Shown here: positions 1 through 10,421 of the stretch, piece after piece
How positions within the stretch are numbered: the stretch's first letter is position 1
How the letters are laid out: each line of letters starts with the position of its first letter
DNA from: Methylotenera sp.
Lineage (GTDB): Bacteria > Pseudomonadota > Gammaproteobacteria > Burkholderiales > Methylophilaceae
DNA length: 35,541 nt
NCBI GenBank assembly: GCA_014378495.1
Contig: JACMNP010000132.1
Coordinates: 1 to 35,541, forward strand
Direction of reading: 5' to 3'
Made by a program: the position numbers and the translations under genes
Notes under the pieces: model-generated
What the model saw: only the letters and a program-made list of their open reading frames with translations
Database searches by the model: none
What the model was told of the DNA's origin: nothing

Positions 1-893
1 CGGCCTGCTGACAAACGCACAAAACTATTCGGCATCGTGATGCGTGCTGCAGCAATCGTGCGTACGAATTCAATTGGGTCTAAGTCTTCAGTGCCATGCA
101 ATGGCGTACCTTCTACTTGTGTGAGCAAATTGATAGGCACACTCTCTGGTGGGCGTTCCATATTAGCCAGCTGTGCTAGCAAGCCTGCGCGCTGATTACG
201 CGATTCGCCCATACCAATAATGCCGCCGCTACAGACATTGATATCTGCGCTTCTTACACGGCCTAAGGTATCTAGCCTATCTTGGTAAGTACGTGTAGTA
301 ATAACATCGCCATAAAACTCTGGTGCTGTGTCTAAGTTGTGATTGTAATAATCTAAACCTGCATCTTTTAACTGCTCAGCCTGACCCTCTTTTAACATGC
401 CCAAGGTCGCACAGGTCTCTAAACCCATCGCCTTTACTTCAGCAATCATTTTTAATACAGGGTCAAGGTCGCGCTGTTTTGGGCCACGCCAGGCAGCACC
501 CATACAAAAACGGCTGGCGCCATTATCTTTGGCTTCTTGCGCAGCAGCTAATACATCAGCTAGCTTCATCAACGGCTCAGCTTCAACATCGGTATGGTAG
601 CGCGCCGCTTGTGGGCAATAACCACAATCTTCAGAACAGCCGCCCGTTTTAATCGATAATAACGTGCTTACTTGTACCGTATTCGGGTCAAAGTTAGTAC
701 GATGCACTGTCTGTGCTTGATGCATTAAATCTGCAAACGGCAGCTCAAATAATGCGACAATATCGGCTACACTCCAACGGTCTACTGTTGGTGTATCACA
801 TGACTTTGCTAGATTTGATTTCATGTTACTTGTATCAATGATAGCTTCAGAATGAGAAGATTTCGATAAAGATGAGATTGCCGATTCAAGCAT
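1..893 (-). CDS. bioB: biotin synthase, C-terminus truncated by window edge
   Basis: Minus-strand translation from ATG at 893 contains the radical-SAM motif region [20 protein letters not shown] and the conserved [14 protein letters not shown]; frame stays open to base 1. Confidence 0.95.
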   Translation of the reverse strand, partial: MLESAISSLSKSSHSEAIIDTSNMKSNLAKSCDTPTVDRWSVADIVALFELPFADLMHQAQTVHRTNFDPNTVQVSTLLSIKTGGCSEDCGYCPQAARYHTDVEAEPLMKLADVLAAAQEAKDNGASRFCMGAAWRGPKQRDLDPVLKMIAEVKAMGLETCATLGMLKEGQAEQLKDAGLDYYNHNLDTAPEFYGDVITTRTYQDRLDTLGRVRSADINVCSGGIIGMGESRNQRAGLLAQLANMERPPESVPINLLTQVEGTPLHGTEDLDPIEFVRTIAAARITMPNSFVRLSAG

Positions 894-973
894 ATGTAAT
901 TCCTTTTTTTAATACCATTTTAACCACTGAATTTATACAGATTATACCTTGTCAATAAAACATACCGCAAACT

Positions 974-1687
974 TTGAACATTAGATTAAAATTTAAACAA
1001 CTGTTTACGAAAAAACTATTTCAGCCACATTGTTTACTGTGTGCAAGCCATAATGGTGGGGAGTTAGGTTTTTGTGAAGCCTGCTTGCAAGACCTGCCTT
1101 GGAATATTGCGCCGCAGTGTCCGCAATGCAGCCTACTTTCTAATGGCTTAACGTGCGGTAGTTGCTTAAATGCACCACCTCACTTCGATGCGACTCAAGC
1201 GTTATTTACTTATGACTTTCCAGTGGATAGTCTCTTACAGCATTATAAATATAGAGATATGTTGCATCTGGCGAATACCTTTGCAAGCTTGTTGATTGCC
1301 AAAAAATTAGCTAGCCATGAACAAGTTAAGAAAATAGATTTAATCATACCAATGCCCATGCATCCAAGCCGCTTGCAAGCGCGTGGCTTTAATCAAGCCT
1401 TGGAACTAGCCCGTATAATTGCTAAAAACATGCAATTGCAGCTAGACTATTCTAGTTGTCAGCGTACTAAATTGACACCTCCGCAAGCGAGCTTGCCACT
1501 TAAAGAGCGCATCAAGAATATACAAGGCGTGTTTAATTGCTCGCAAGATCTAAAAGGTCTTAGCATCGCATTGGTTGATGATGTAATGACAACAGGCGCC
1601 AGTTTAAATGAACTGGCTAAAACATTGAAAAAAGCAGGCGCAGCACATGTAGAATGCTGGGTGATTGCCCGAACATTACCTAAATAA
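974..1687 (+). CDS. comF: ComF family / phosphoribosyltransferase-like protein
   Basis: N-terminal Cys-rich pairs ([26 protein letters not shown]) and C-terminal PRTase motif [19 protein letters not shown] start. Confidence 0.9.
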   Translation: MNIRLKFKQLFTKKLFQPHCLLCASHNGGELGFCEACLQDLPWNIAPQCPQCSLLSNGLTCGSCLNAPPHFDATQALFTYDFPVDSLLQHYKYRDMLHLANTFASLLIAKKLASHEQVKKIDLIIPMPMHPSRLQARGFNQALELARIIAKNMQLQLDYSSCQRTKLTPPQASLPLKERIKNIQGVFNCSQDLKGLSIALVDDVMTTGASLNELAKTLKKAGAAHVECWVIARTLPK

Positions 1688-1719
1688 CTTTTTCAAACCC
1701 CAACCTAAAATCGAATCGT

Positions 1720-2184
1720 ATGTTTACTATCGTTTTATTTGAGCCTGAAATACCTCCAAATACAGGCAATATTATTCGCCTGTGTGCCAACACTGGCGCA
1801 AGTTTGCATTTGGTTAAACCACTAGGCTTCACCTTGGAAGATAAACAACTTAAACGTGCAGGCTTAGATTATCACGAATTTGCTACTTTAAAAGTACATG
1901 AAAACTGGCTAGATTGTAAAGCAACATTAGCTGGTAAGCGCATGTTTGCAATCACCACAAAAGGTAGTGCGCGACATAGTGATGTTCAATTTAAAGCTGG
2001 AGACGTCTTTGTATTTGGCCCTGAAACACGGGGGATACCTGAAGAAATACGAAATGAATTTATACCAGCACATAGGGTACGTTTACCAATGCTTGCAAAC
2101 AGCCGTAGTTTAAATTTATCAAATTCGGCCGCAGTATTACTCTATGAGGCTTGGCGACAAACTGGATTTGAAGGCAGTGTTTAG
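1720..2184 (+). CDS. trmL: tRNA (cytidine(34)-2'-O)-methyltransferase (SPOUT family)
   Basis: [29 protein letters not shown] and [26 protein letters not shown] are typical of TrmL. Confidence 0.93.
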   Translation: MFTIVLFEPEIPPNTGNIIRLCANTGASLHLVKPLGFTLEDKQLKRAGLDYHEFATLKVHENWLDCKATLAGKRMFAITTKGSARHSDVQFKAGDVFVFGPETRGIPEEIRNEFIPAHRVRLPMLANSRSLNLSNSAAVLLYEAWRQTGFEGSV

Positions 2185-2208
2185 TTGCGGTTTTGCCGCA
2201 TTAAAATA

Positions 2209-3228
2209 CTAAAGCCTTTCAGCTTTTTGGTTACGCCCTAATAAGTCCATCACCGCGTCTTTTGGGCTTTTACCATTCGATAGCGCTTGATTAACTTCAT
2301 GCGTAATTGGCATATCTACGCGCATAGTATTTGCACGGCGAATCACTTCAGCCGTTGTATTTACGCCTTCTGCAACGTGGCCTAAACCTTGCAAAATATC
2401 TGCTAATGACTTTCCACTGGCCAGTTGCAAGCCAACTTCACGGTTACGAGAGTATTGACCAGTACACGTTAAAATCAAATCGCCTGCACCTGCCAAGCCC
2501 ATAAATGTTTCAGGCTTTGCCCCTAGCGCCATACCAAATCGTGTCATTTCTGTTAAGCCCCGCGTAATCATGGCAGCGCGCGCATTATTACCAAAGCCCA
2601 TACCATCACTAATACCTGCGGCAATAGCCATCACGTTTTTAACAGCACCGCCTACCGAAACACCAATCACATCTGTGGTGTTATATACCCGTAAGTTAGC
2701 ACCGTGTATCAATACTGCCGCTTCATTAGAAAACGCTTCATCACTGGCCGCCAAGGTCACGGCAGTTGGCAAGCCACGCACCAACTCAGCAGCAAAACTT
2801 GGGCCTGACAATGCACCCCAATACTGTCCTGAATCTTTGAAATCGCCTAGCTCCTCTTGCGCAACTTCATAAGGCAGTTTTGCAGATTGAGGCTCTAAGC
2901 CCTTGTGTGCCCAAATAATAGGCAATTTACAGCCCAGTTGTTTAATATTTTGTAGCATGGCTCTAAAGCCTGCAGTAGGTACAACTGATAAAATCAGGTC
3001 TGCACCATCTAATGCAGCTTGCAAATCATCTTCAACTTGTAAGTTATCGTTAAACTTAAAGTCACCTAAATATAGCGGATTAGCACGTGCTTTACGCATG
3101 CCAGAAACATGCCCAGCATTACGCGCCCACAGCGATACTTGGTGGCGTTGGCTGATATTCATTGCCAAAGCGGTACCCCAAGCACCTGCACCGAGTACTG
3201 CAATTTTTTTTGAGCCAGCTTTCGCCAT
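2209..3228 (-). CDS. gpsA: NAD(P)H-dependent glycerol-3-phosphate dehydrogenase
   Basis: N-terminal GAGAWGTALA Rossmann motif, GLAGAGDLILTCTGQYSRNREVG. Confidence 0.96.
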   Translation of the reverse strand: MAKAGSKKIAVLGAGAWGTALAMNISQRHQVSLWARNAGHVSGMRKARANPLYLGDFKFNDNLQVEDDLQAALDGADLILSVVPTAGFRAMLQNIKQLGCKLPIIWAHKGLEPQSAKLPYEVAQEELGDFKDSGQYWGALSGPSFAAELVRGLPTAVTLAASDEAFSNEAAVLIHGANLRVYNTTDVIGVSVGGAVKNVMAIAAGISDGMGFGNNARAAMITRGLTEMTRFGMALGAKPETFMGLAGAGDLILTCTGQYSRNREVGLQLASGKSLADILQGLGHVAEGVNTTAEVIRRANTMRVDMPITHEVNQALSNGKSPKDAVMDLLGRNQKAERL

Positions 3229-3699
3229 TTAGTTAAAACCCCAAGTAGACGAAATTAGAATGTATCCTGAAGCGCCATCCCGATGTTTGACTTTAATCCA
3301 GCCATTATTGAGTTTTGCCTCTACAACCTCTAACACTACATCTTTTTCTACATTAGCGACCAAACTAGAGGTCAAGTCTGGCCCTTGTCTAATCTCAGCA
3401 CGATTCACGGTGACTAGTACTGTAGCTTTATTTGAGAGCTGTTTAGCCTCTACCCAACTAATACTGCCTTGCGCATCACGCACTTTTAGCCAATCACCCA
3501 AGTTGACCACAATTTCGACTGGGTAATACTGGCTTATAAGTAAGATTTTTTTAGCTGCATTAGAAGGTGCGTCATAAAGCACGGCCTTGGGAACAGAAAC
3601 TGAGCGGAACTCCAAGGCTAATGCCGAAATTGGCATTAGCCCCATAACAAAAGCAACTGTTAGCGCTAAGAAAAAATTCTTAGTGTTTTGGGGTTGCAT
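3229..3699 (-). CDS. exported SH3-domain protein
   Basis: Signal peptide (MQPQNTKNFFLALTVAFVMGLMPISALA) then two SH3-like segments; likely start is the internal Met (3699) of the 3229..3786 ORF, overlapping the secB 3' end. Confidence 0.75.
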   Translation of the reverse strand: MQPQNTKNFFLALTVAFVMGLMPISALALEFRSVSVPKAVLYDAPSNAAKKILLISQYYPVEIVVNLGDWLKVRDAQGSISWVEAKQLSNKATVLVTVNRAEIRQGPDLTSSLVANVEKDVVLEVVEAKLNNGWIKVKHRDGASGYILISSTWGFN

Positions 3700-4171
3700 C
3701 CGCTTGCTCTGCTTGTTGTTGCTTTTGTTGCGCAAATAACGCTTCAAAGTTAATTGGATTGAGTAATACTGGTTGAAAACCTGCACGAACCACTAAGTCA
3801 GAAACGGTTTCACGTGCATAAGGGAATAGAATATTTGGGCAAGTAATCCCAGCGATCATTTCCAGATTTTCTTCTGGCACGTTACGAATTTGGAAAATAC
3901 CAGCTTGTGTAACTTCAACCAAGAACACCGTTTTATCTTCAATTTTTGAAGTGACCGTCACTTTAATCGCTACTTCAAATACGCCATCTTCAAGCATTTG
4001 TGCAAAATTACCCAACTCAATACTGATTTGCGGTTGCGTGCGGTCTGTAAAAATTTGTGGCGCATTAGGGATTTCTAATGATGCATCTTTAACATAAATT
4101 TTCTCAATACTAAAACCTGCAGCCTGTGCTGAGCCGTCTTGTTCTGTTGCGTTATTATCTTCTTGTGCCAT
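3680..4171 (-). CDS. secB: protein-export chaperone SecB
   Basis: FSIEKIYVKDASLEIPNAPQIF, CPNILFPYARETVSDLVVRAGFQPVLLNPINFEALF. Confidence 0.97.
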   Translation of the reverse strand: MAQEDNNATEQDGSAQAAGFSIEKIYVKDASLEIPNAPQIFTDRTQPQISIELGNFAQMLEDGVFEVAIKVTVTSKIEDKTVFLVEVTQAGIFQIRNVPEENLEMIAGITCPNILFPYARETVSDLVVRAGFQPVLLNPINFEALFAQQKQQQAEQADATPKH

Positions 4172-4361
4172 AATTTTCTACTTAAAATAAGGGGTTAATT
4201 GAATAAGTTACTACTTTACAAAGACAGCATTTTAGCAGAATTTAGCACATTAGCCTTTAATGCGATGGCTTTCTAATCATCGAAAGTTTGCCGACTAGAA
4301 TCCTCATGACAGGAGTTCTAACGACTTGAGCTCTGATGAAGAGACTTTTAATCTCTAGCGG

Positions 4362-4619
4362 TCACCTTGAAAGCAAAGCGTCTAGCCCACCCGCTAAATC
4401 TAACGCGCGCAAATCATCAAAACCACCGATATGACGATCGTCAATATAAATTTGTGGCACAGTCCGACGCCCTGTTTTTGCTATCATTTCAACGCGCTGT
4501 TCAGGCTGCAAATCAATCCGTATTTTATTGATATTGACCACGCCCTTACTAGTGAGTAAGCGCTCTGCATTAATGCAATATGGGCATACTGCCGAGGTAT
4601 ACATTGTTACGTTAGGCAT
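4362..4619 (-). CDS. grxC: glutaredoxin 3
   Basis: CPYC active site, TVPQIYIDDRHIGGFDDL. Confidence 0.96.
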   Translation of the reverse strand: MPNVTMYTSAVCPYCINAERLLTSKGVVNINKIRIDLQPEQRVEMIAKTGRRTVPQIYIDDRHIGGFDDLRALDLAGGLDALLSR

Positions 4620-5131
4620 CAGCTTGGGTCTTTTACAATTTCATCATTTGCAGCCACTGTATTAGCAGTCACTTTTTTTGTCACAGCTTTAGTAGCGGCT
4701 TTGGCAGGAGCATTATTTGTCTGTTTTACAATAGGCAATTTAGCGCCCACCCACGCACTTAAACCACCTTGCAAATTACTGACCTGCGTAAACTCAGCTT
4801 TACGCAAAATATCACACGCCTTGACTGAGCGTGCGCCTCGTTGGCAATTGACCAAAATCGTTTTATTTTTATATTTCTTAAGCTCACCTAAACGCGCCTC
4901 TAAGTTAGCAAGTGGAATATGCATGGCGTCCGCAATGTGGCCTGCCGCAAACTCAGCATCATCACGCACATCTAGCACAAGTGCATTTGAACGGTTAATA
5001 AATGTCACGGCTTCAGGCGCTGTCAGGTTAGGTACGCCGCCCGCATTCTTTTTGAACATAGGGATCAACAGCATAATGGCAGAGCCAATGGCCAAACCAA
5101 TTAATAATATGTTACTTCTAATAAAATCCAC
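4619..5131 (-). CDS. membrane-anchored rhodanese-like protein
   Basis: N-terminal TM helix, rhodanese fold with CQRGARS loop. ORF extends to 5188, but a GTG at 5131 preceded by GAGAGGA is a plausible start. Stop overlaps the grxC ATG. Confidence 0.85.
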   Translation of the reverse strand: MDFIRSNILLIGLAIGSAIMLLIPMFKKNAGGVPNLTAPEAVTFINRSNALVLDVRDDAEFAAGHIADAMHIPLANLEARLGELKKYKNKTILVNCQRGARSVKACDILRKAEFTQVSNLQGGLSAWVGAKLPIVKQTNNAPAKAATKAVTKKVTANTVAANDEIVKDPS

Positions 5132-5343
5132 ACAATTCCTCTCAGGTTTTAGTAGCGTTAACATGGCGACATTAGCCATATTATTCAATACGACATTAAT
5201 ATAAATGTTTCACAAAATAAACACAAAAATAGACATGAAAAAAAGCCACAAAAAAACTGACTCATGAAACTAAATTTATAAACAGATTTTACGGGGTTAT
5301 AAGCTAAAATAGTGGCATTATTATTAAATTTTCCAAGTAAATA

Positions 5344-6912
5344 TTGAGCCTGAATATTATGCTACCAGCCGCGAACATTACCCCAGTATGCCTACTTATT
5401 TTAGATGGCTTTGGTTACCGTGAAGAAACTACTGATAACGCTATTGCACAAGCACGTAAACCTAATTTAGACGCGCTTTGGAAAGCATATCCACACACGC
5501 TGATTAATGCTTCTGAGCATTATGTAGGTTTGCCAGAAGGACAAATGGGCAATTCTGAAGTTGGTCACCTGAACATTGGTGCAGGCCGTGTAGTGTTTCA
5601 AGACTTTGAGCGTATTAATAATAGTATTGCAAATGGTGATTTTTTTGAACATGCTACGCTGAAAACTGCATTGCTCAATCTTAAAAGCAACAATAAAGCC
5701 CTACATATTTTTGGGCTGTTATCTGATGGTGGGGTGCATAGCCATCAATCCCACATTCATGCCATGCTGGAGATGGCCGCAAAATTAGGTTTGAGCAAAG
5801 TATATGTGCACGTGTTCTTAGATGGCCGCGATACACCACCAATCAGCGCAGCGCCATTTATTGCAGCATTAGAGGCTAAAATCAAAGCCCTAGGTGTTGG
5901 TAAAATAATTTCTGTGAGCGGTCGCTTTTACAGCATGGATCGCGATAAACGCTGGCCGCGCGTAGAAGCCGCTTATGCAATGATTACAGAAGGCATGGGG
6001 GAGTATACCGAAGCGAGTGCCAGTGAAGCATTACAAAGCGCATATACACGCGGCGAAAATGATGAATTTGTAAAATGTACCGCCATCCGCAAACCTAATG
6101 AAGCGCCAATTAAATTGGAAGATGGCGATTTAGTTGTTTACATGAACTTTAGGTCTGACCGCGCGCGCCAGCTCACTCATGCAATTTTAGGTGAAACGTT
6201 TGATGGATTTAACCGCAGACATGTGCCTAAGTTAGCAGGTTACTTTACGTTAACCATGCACGATGTAAAAGAAACTAAAGCCACGGCTATTTTTCCACCC
6301 CATGCGGTTAAAAATACTTTTGGTGAATATCTTTCGAGCCTAGGTTTAACGCAACTACGTATTGCTGAAACTGAAAAATATCCGCACGTCACGTTCTTTT
6401 TTAATGGTGGTGAAGAAACTATATTTGCTGGTGAGGACCGTATATTAGTGCCATCTCCAGCGGTACCTACCTACGATATGCAACCTGAAATGAGTGCTTA
6501 CGAGCTCACTGAAAAATTAGAAGAAGCCATTTTAAGCCGCCAATATAATGCCATCATTTGCAACTATGCCAATGGTGATATGGTGGGTCATACTGGCGAT
6601 TTACAAGCGGCAATTAAAGCCATTGAAACCCTAGATACTTGTGTCGGCCGTGTCGTAAAAGCCATGCAAAGTATAGGTGGAGAAGTGATTGTGACTGCTG
6701 ACCATGGCAATGCAGAAGTGATGTTTGATGTTGAAAATAATCAACCACATACGCAACACACCACGAACTTAGTACCATTATTTTACATAGGTCGCAAAGC
6801 GACACTCACCGCAAACGGCGCGCTTTCAGATTTAGCGCCCACATTATTGAAAATGATGGGCGTTCCACAACCTATTGAAATGACAGGAAAAAGTATTGTT
6901 AATTTTCAATAG
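5344..6912 (+). CDS. gpmI: 2,3-bisphosphoglycerate-independent phosphoglycerate mutase
   Basis: LLILDGFGYREETTDNAI, GNSEVGHLNIGAGRVVFQD, VTADHGNAE; start may be ATG at 5359. Confidence 0.96.
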   Translation: MSLNIMLPAANITPVCLLILDGFGYREETTDNAIAQARKPNLDALWKAYPHTLINASEHYVGLPEGQMGNSEVGHLNIGAGRVVFQDFERINNSIANGDFFEHATLKTALLNLKSNNKALHIFGLLSDGGVHSHQSHIHAMLEMAAKLGLSKVYVHVFLDGRDTPPISAAPFIAALEAKIKALGVGKIISVSGRFYSMDRDKRWPRVEAAYAMITEGMGEYTEASASEALQSAYTRGENDEFVKCTAIRKPNEAPIKLEDGDLVVYMNFRSDRARQLTHAILGETFDGFNRRHVPKLAGYFTLTMHDVKETKATAIFPPHAVKNTFGEYLSSLGLTQLRIAETEKYPHVTFFFNGGEETIFAGEDRILVPSPAVPTYDMQPEMSAYELTEKLEEAILSRQYNAIICNYANGDMVGHTGDLQAAIKAIETLDTCVGRVVKAMQSIGGEVIVTADHGNAEVMFDVENNQPHTQHTTNLVPLFYIGRKATLTANGALSDLAPTLLKMMGVPQPIEMTGKSIVNFQ

Positions 6913-6946
6913 TCTGAATCATGCACACATTAAGTAACACGTTATT

Positions 6947-8272
6947 TTGAACAAGAAATTATCTGGGCTTGGCCAACTTACTCGCACAGCAATGTGTTTA
7001 GCGATAGCTGGATTGTTAATTGCCCACACTGCATCAGCGTATGCCACAAAAAAATCTGAACAATCTAAACAAAGTTTAAATGATGTCCAAGAGCGCTTAG
7101 AGTCGCTCAAAAAAGAACTCGACAACTCACAAGAAGCCCACAAAGACGCAGCAGATGCACTAAAAGAAAGTGAATTGGCGATTAGCATTGCCAATAAAAA
7201 ACTATTTGATATTAACCATCAGCAGCAGCAAAATAAAAAAACGCTCACACAATTACAAGCTGATTCATTCGCTGCGAACCAAAGCCTTAGTCAGCAACAA
7301 AAACTATTAAGTAGTCAGCTCTACGAACAATACATTCACGGTGAGCAAAGTTATGTGCAAATGATTTTGCAAAGTGAGCACCCCAGCGCAATTGCGCGCG
7401 ACTTACATTATTTTTCATATATCGCAAAAGCACGGGCGGCATTGATAAATAAAATGCAAGGTAATTTAACCAAAATCAATAAACTAAATGATCAAACGGC
7501 TTCAGCATTGAAAGAAGTGGCTGAGTTAAAACAAAAGAAAATTGAAGAACGCCAAGCTTTACAGACACAAAAGCTAGCCAAGTCTAAAGTGGTTAGTACG
7601 CTGTCGCAAAAAATTGCTGCACAACGTGGCGAAATCAAAAAATTAAGTCATGATGAAAAACGGCTATCTGAGTTGGTTGAGCGTCTAGCGAGAATTATTC
7701 CACCACCCGCTAAAAAAATACCGCCGAAAAAAGTCGCATCGGCTAAAAACATTACTTCGCAAAAAAATAACACCTCAGATAGTACTGAAAACAACAAGCC
7801 ATCAAAAGAAATTGTAGCGAATAATGATACTTTATCTAACAACACTACACCGAGCAATGAGTTCGCAGGCGCGAATTTTGCCGCGCTTAAAGGCAAGTTA
7901 CGCCTGCCAGTACGTGGCAATGTGACTAATCGATTTGGTGCCAGCCGTGAAGACAGTGGAATCTCATGGAAAGGCCTGTTTATTAGCGCTAACGAGGGGG
8001 CAGAGGTCAAATCGGTAGCCAATGGCCGCGTAGTATTTGCCGATTGGTTACGTGGTTTTGGTAATTTGATTATCGTGGATCATGGTGATGGATATATGAG
8101 TCTATATGGTAATAATCAAGCAGTATTGAAGCAGGTAGGTGACACGGTACGTGCTGGTGACGCGATTGCATCAGTAGGCAACAGCGGCGGCAATGAGTCT
8201 AATGGACTTTATTATGAGCTACGTAGACAAAGCCGCCCTTTTGACCCGCTTAGTTGGAGTAACGTAAATTAA
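6947..8272 (+). CDS. murein hydrolase activator EnvC-like, coiled-coil plus M23 peptidase (LytM) domain
   Basis: Signal peptide, long coiled coil, C-terminal LytM domain (GLFISANEGAEVKSVANGRVVFADWLRGFGNLIIVDHGDGYMSLYG); adjacent to gpmI; TTG start. Confidence 0.9.
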   Translation: MNKKLSGLGQLTRTAMCLAIAGLLIAHTASAYATKKSEQSKQSLNDVQERLESLKKELDNSQEAHKDAADALKESELAISIANKKLFDINHQQQQNKKTLTQLQADSFAANQSLSQQQKLLSSQLYEQYIHGEQSYVQMILQSEHPSAIARDLHYFSYIAKARAALINKMQGNLTKINKLNDQTASALKEVAELKQKKIEERQALQTQKLAKSKVVSTLSQKIAAQRGEIKKLSHDEKRLSELVERLARIIPPPAKKIPPKKVASAKNITSQKNNTSDSTENNKPSKEIVANNDTLSNNTTPSNEFAGANFAALKGKLRLPVRGNVTNRFGASREDSGISWKGLFISANEGAEVKSVANGRVVFADWLRGFGNLIIVDHGDGYMSLYGNNQAVLKQVGDTVRAGDAIASVGNSGGNESNGLYYELRRQSRPFDPLSWSNVN

Positions 8273-8312
8273 TTGATCAACGTTTTTAAGCTTGAATAAA
8301 CAGAGATATATC

Positions 8313-8346
8313 AATAAAAAAGCACGCCTTAGCGTGCTTTTTTATT
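8313..8346. terminator. bidirectional rho-independent terminator between convergent genes
   Basis: AATAAAAAAGCACGCctTAGCGTGCTTTTTTATT: GC-rich stem flanked by A and T tracts. Confidence 0.88.
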
Positions 8347-8381
8347 AATGCCTACTGACTAGCAGGGGAATATATTACCAA

Positions 8382-8675
8382 TTACTTAGCTGCTGGTGCT
8401 GCATCTGCAGCTGGTGCCGCCTCAGCAGGCGCGGCTTCTGCGGCAGGCGCAGTTGCATCAATGGTGATGCCTGGCACACGTTCTTCAGCTGTTGGCTCGT
8501 AACCGCCGCCACTTGCCTTTTCTACTGGCGCTTCAACGACTGCTGGTGCCGCCACAGCAGCTGGAGCTGGCGCAGCTTCAACTGGTGCAGCCTCTTCTTT
8601 TTTACCACAACCAACCATCAACAAACCAGCAACACTTAAAACCAACATAGAGCGTAATAATACTGACATAGTCAT
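8382..8675 (-). CDS. small Ala/Pro/Glu-rich lipoprotein
   Basis: Lipobox LLMVGC followed by GKKEE; low-complexity Ala/Pro/Glu tails around a core SGGGYEPTAEERVPGI. Confidence 0.8.
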   Translation of the reverse strand: MTMSVLLRSMLVLSVAGLLMVGCGKKEEAAPVEAAPAPAAVAAPAVVEAPVEKASGGGYEPTAEERVPGITIDATAPAAEAAPAEAAPAADAAPAAK

Positions 8676-8829
8676 TCCTTTTTTTCGTTAAAAATATTGT
8701 ACATTCTAGGATTTTACATTCCTGAGTTCACCGTTAAATATCAACAACCGTAAAGCTCAAAAGTTTTAAAACTACAAAACTATTTACAATATTCTAACTT
8801 AAGTTCCTTACTCTGCGAATAAAAATAAT

Positions 8830-9327
8830 TTAAGCCGGTATACGCAATGTTTGGCCTGGGTAAATTTTATCTGGGCTACTTAACATGGGCTTGTTCGCTT
8901 CAAAAATCTTCATGTATGCATTGGCATTGCCATATTGCGCTTTTGCTATATGCGATAAAGTATCGCCACTCACCACCGTATAAAATACGGGCTCTGCTGC
9001 TGCCTCTACAACACCTAACTGGTCTTGCACATTTTCCACACCCGCTACATTACCGCAACATAATAAGATTTTCTCTTTATCTTCTTGTGTTGCTGCCATG
9101 CCTTGGACGATGACTGTTGAGGATGCGCCATCAAAGCCAATGGTTAATCCATCCGCCGTTAAATTCATTTTTTGTACGTAGCTAGCAATCGCATCTGCAG
9201 CCGCTTTGTTGGCGGCATCAATATTCACTGGTGTTGGGTCTGCCTTTGCTACCACATCCGCGGCCTTTGCCTCGCCTATGCCAAATAATTTTTCACCTGC
9301 ATTTTTGATAAATGAAAACATACCCAT
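8830..9327 (-). CDS. lysM: BON plus LysM domain protein (YgaU/LysM-like)
   Basis: BON-like segment, then YTVVSGDTLSHIAKAQYGNANAYMKIFEANKPMLSSPDKIYPGQTLRIP. Confidence 0.93.
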   Translation of the reverse strand: MGMFSFIKNAGEKLFGIGEAKAADVVAKADPTPVNIDAANKAAADAIASYVQKMNLTADGLTIGFDGASSTVIVQGMAATQEDKEKILLCCGNVAGVENVQDQLGVVEAAAEPVFYTVVSGDTLSHIAKAQYGNANAYMKIFEANKPMLSSPDKIYPGQTLRIPA

Positions 9328-9574
9328 GACTTTTCTCCCATGTTGATATTACAAGTTTTACAGCACTAACTTTCAGTACAAATGTAGATTACCACTTACA
9401 CTTAATTTGTAATTTATAGGCTATTAGTAATATGGTCAATATTAGCTTTGCATAAAACACTTAAATTCACAGTTGTTTACATATGGTTTTTACATAAATC
9501 TATTCTATATAGTGCTATACGCCACATAAGTAGCTATCACATCATTTGTAGCAAGATGACTTATTTGAAAAGTG

Positions 9575-9979
9575 CTAAAGTGAAAATTTTGAAAGTATTT
9601 GCGTGCGAATAAAAGCACCTTTAGCATAAGCTTCTACTTCATATGGATTTTTCCAATACCCATGACGCGATGCCCATAAATACTTGAATATTGTCATGCC
9701 AGATAAATACTGTTCTACATGGGTAAGTTCATGCGCTAGTAACTCAATATTTATCGCAAAGCTAACATTGCCAATACTTGGTTTATCAAACTTTGTGCGA
9801 AAATAAATGCGATGTTTTAACACAACTGCGCACATACTTTTACGAAGCCAAAACGGCACAGATCCTTCAATAATACGTGCCGCATTTAATGTATGTGATT
9901 GAAAATAAGGACTAAGCAAGCTTAGTTCATCATTATCCAACCTTCGCTCTAAGCTACTGAGGTGACGCCGTTCAAACAT
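9575..9979 (-). CDS. DUF4157-like small protein with HExxH-type motif
   Basis: NIELLAHELTHVEQYLSG zinc-binding-like motif; start overlaps the stop of the upstream YjbQ gene. Confidence 0.75.
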   Translation of the reverse strand: MFERRHLSSLERRLDNDELSLLSPYFQSHTLNAARIIEGSVPFWLRKSMCAVVLKHRIYFRTKFDKPSIGNVSFAINIELLAHELTHVEQYLSGMTIFKYLWASRHGYWKNPYEVEAYAKGAFIRTQILSKFSL

Positions 9980-10398
9980 TATTCACCAATCAAATGGAGT
10001 ATGACTCTACGCGAGCTTGCTACATGACGATGCTCATATAAAAACACGCCTTGCCAATGGCCTAAAGCTGCTTTGCCGTCTACGAGTGGAATAGATAAAT
10101 GTGTTTGCGTTAGCGCTGTTCTTACATGGGCTGGCATATCGTCTGGACCTTCCACCGTATGAATAAATAATGGGTCGCCATCAGGGACTAATCTGTTAAA
10201 AAACGCCTCTAAATCCACCAGCACGTCACGGTCATAGTTTTCATTAATCAACAAACTGGCTGAAGTATGTTGAATGAATAAAGTGATCAGACCCGTACGC
10301 AAACCGCTATGCTTCGCCCAGTCAATCACTTGGGGCGTAATGTCATAAAGCTTTCGGCCTTGAGTACTAATGCTGAGTTGGTGTGTTTTTTGTTGCAT
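9979..10398 (-). CDS. YjbQ family protein (secondary thiamine-phosphate synthase-like, UPF0047)
   Basis: LITLFIQHTSASLLINENYDRDVLVDLEAFFNRLVP, ALGHWQGVFLYEHR. Confidence 0.93.
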   Translation of the reverse strand: MQQKTHQLSISTQGRKLYDITPQVIDWAKHSGLRTGLITLFIQHTSASLLINENYDRDVLVDLEAFFNRLVPDGDPLFIHTVEGPDDMPAHVRTALTQTHLSIPLVDGKAALGHWQGVFLYEHRHVASSRRVILHLIGE

Positions 10399-10421
10399 TA
10401 ATGTAGCCTGCTTAATTTATA

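Noticed and set aside
323-652. 109-aa plus-strand ORF (and 397..600)
   Set aside because: Antisense to bioB, whose minus-strand translation is clearly conserved.
8382-8675. Repetitive Ala/Pro/Glu codons read as a possible structured repeat array
   Set aside because: Irregular low-complexity coding tail of a lipoprotein; no fixed repeat unit or spacer pattern as in CRISPR.
9328-9574. AT-rich gap of about 250 bp as a possible small RNA locus
   Set aside because: No convincing promoter-terminator pair or stable stem could be identified by eye.
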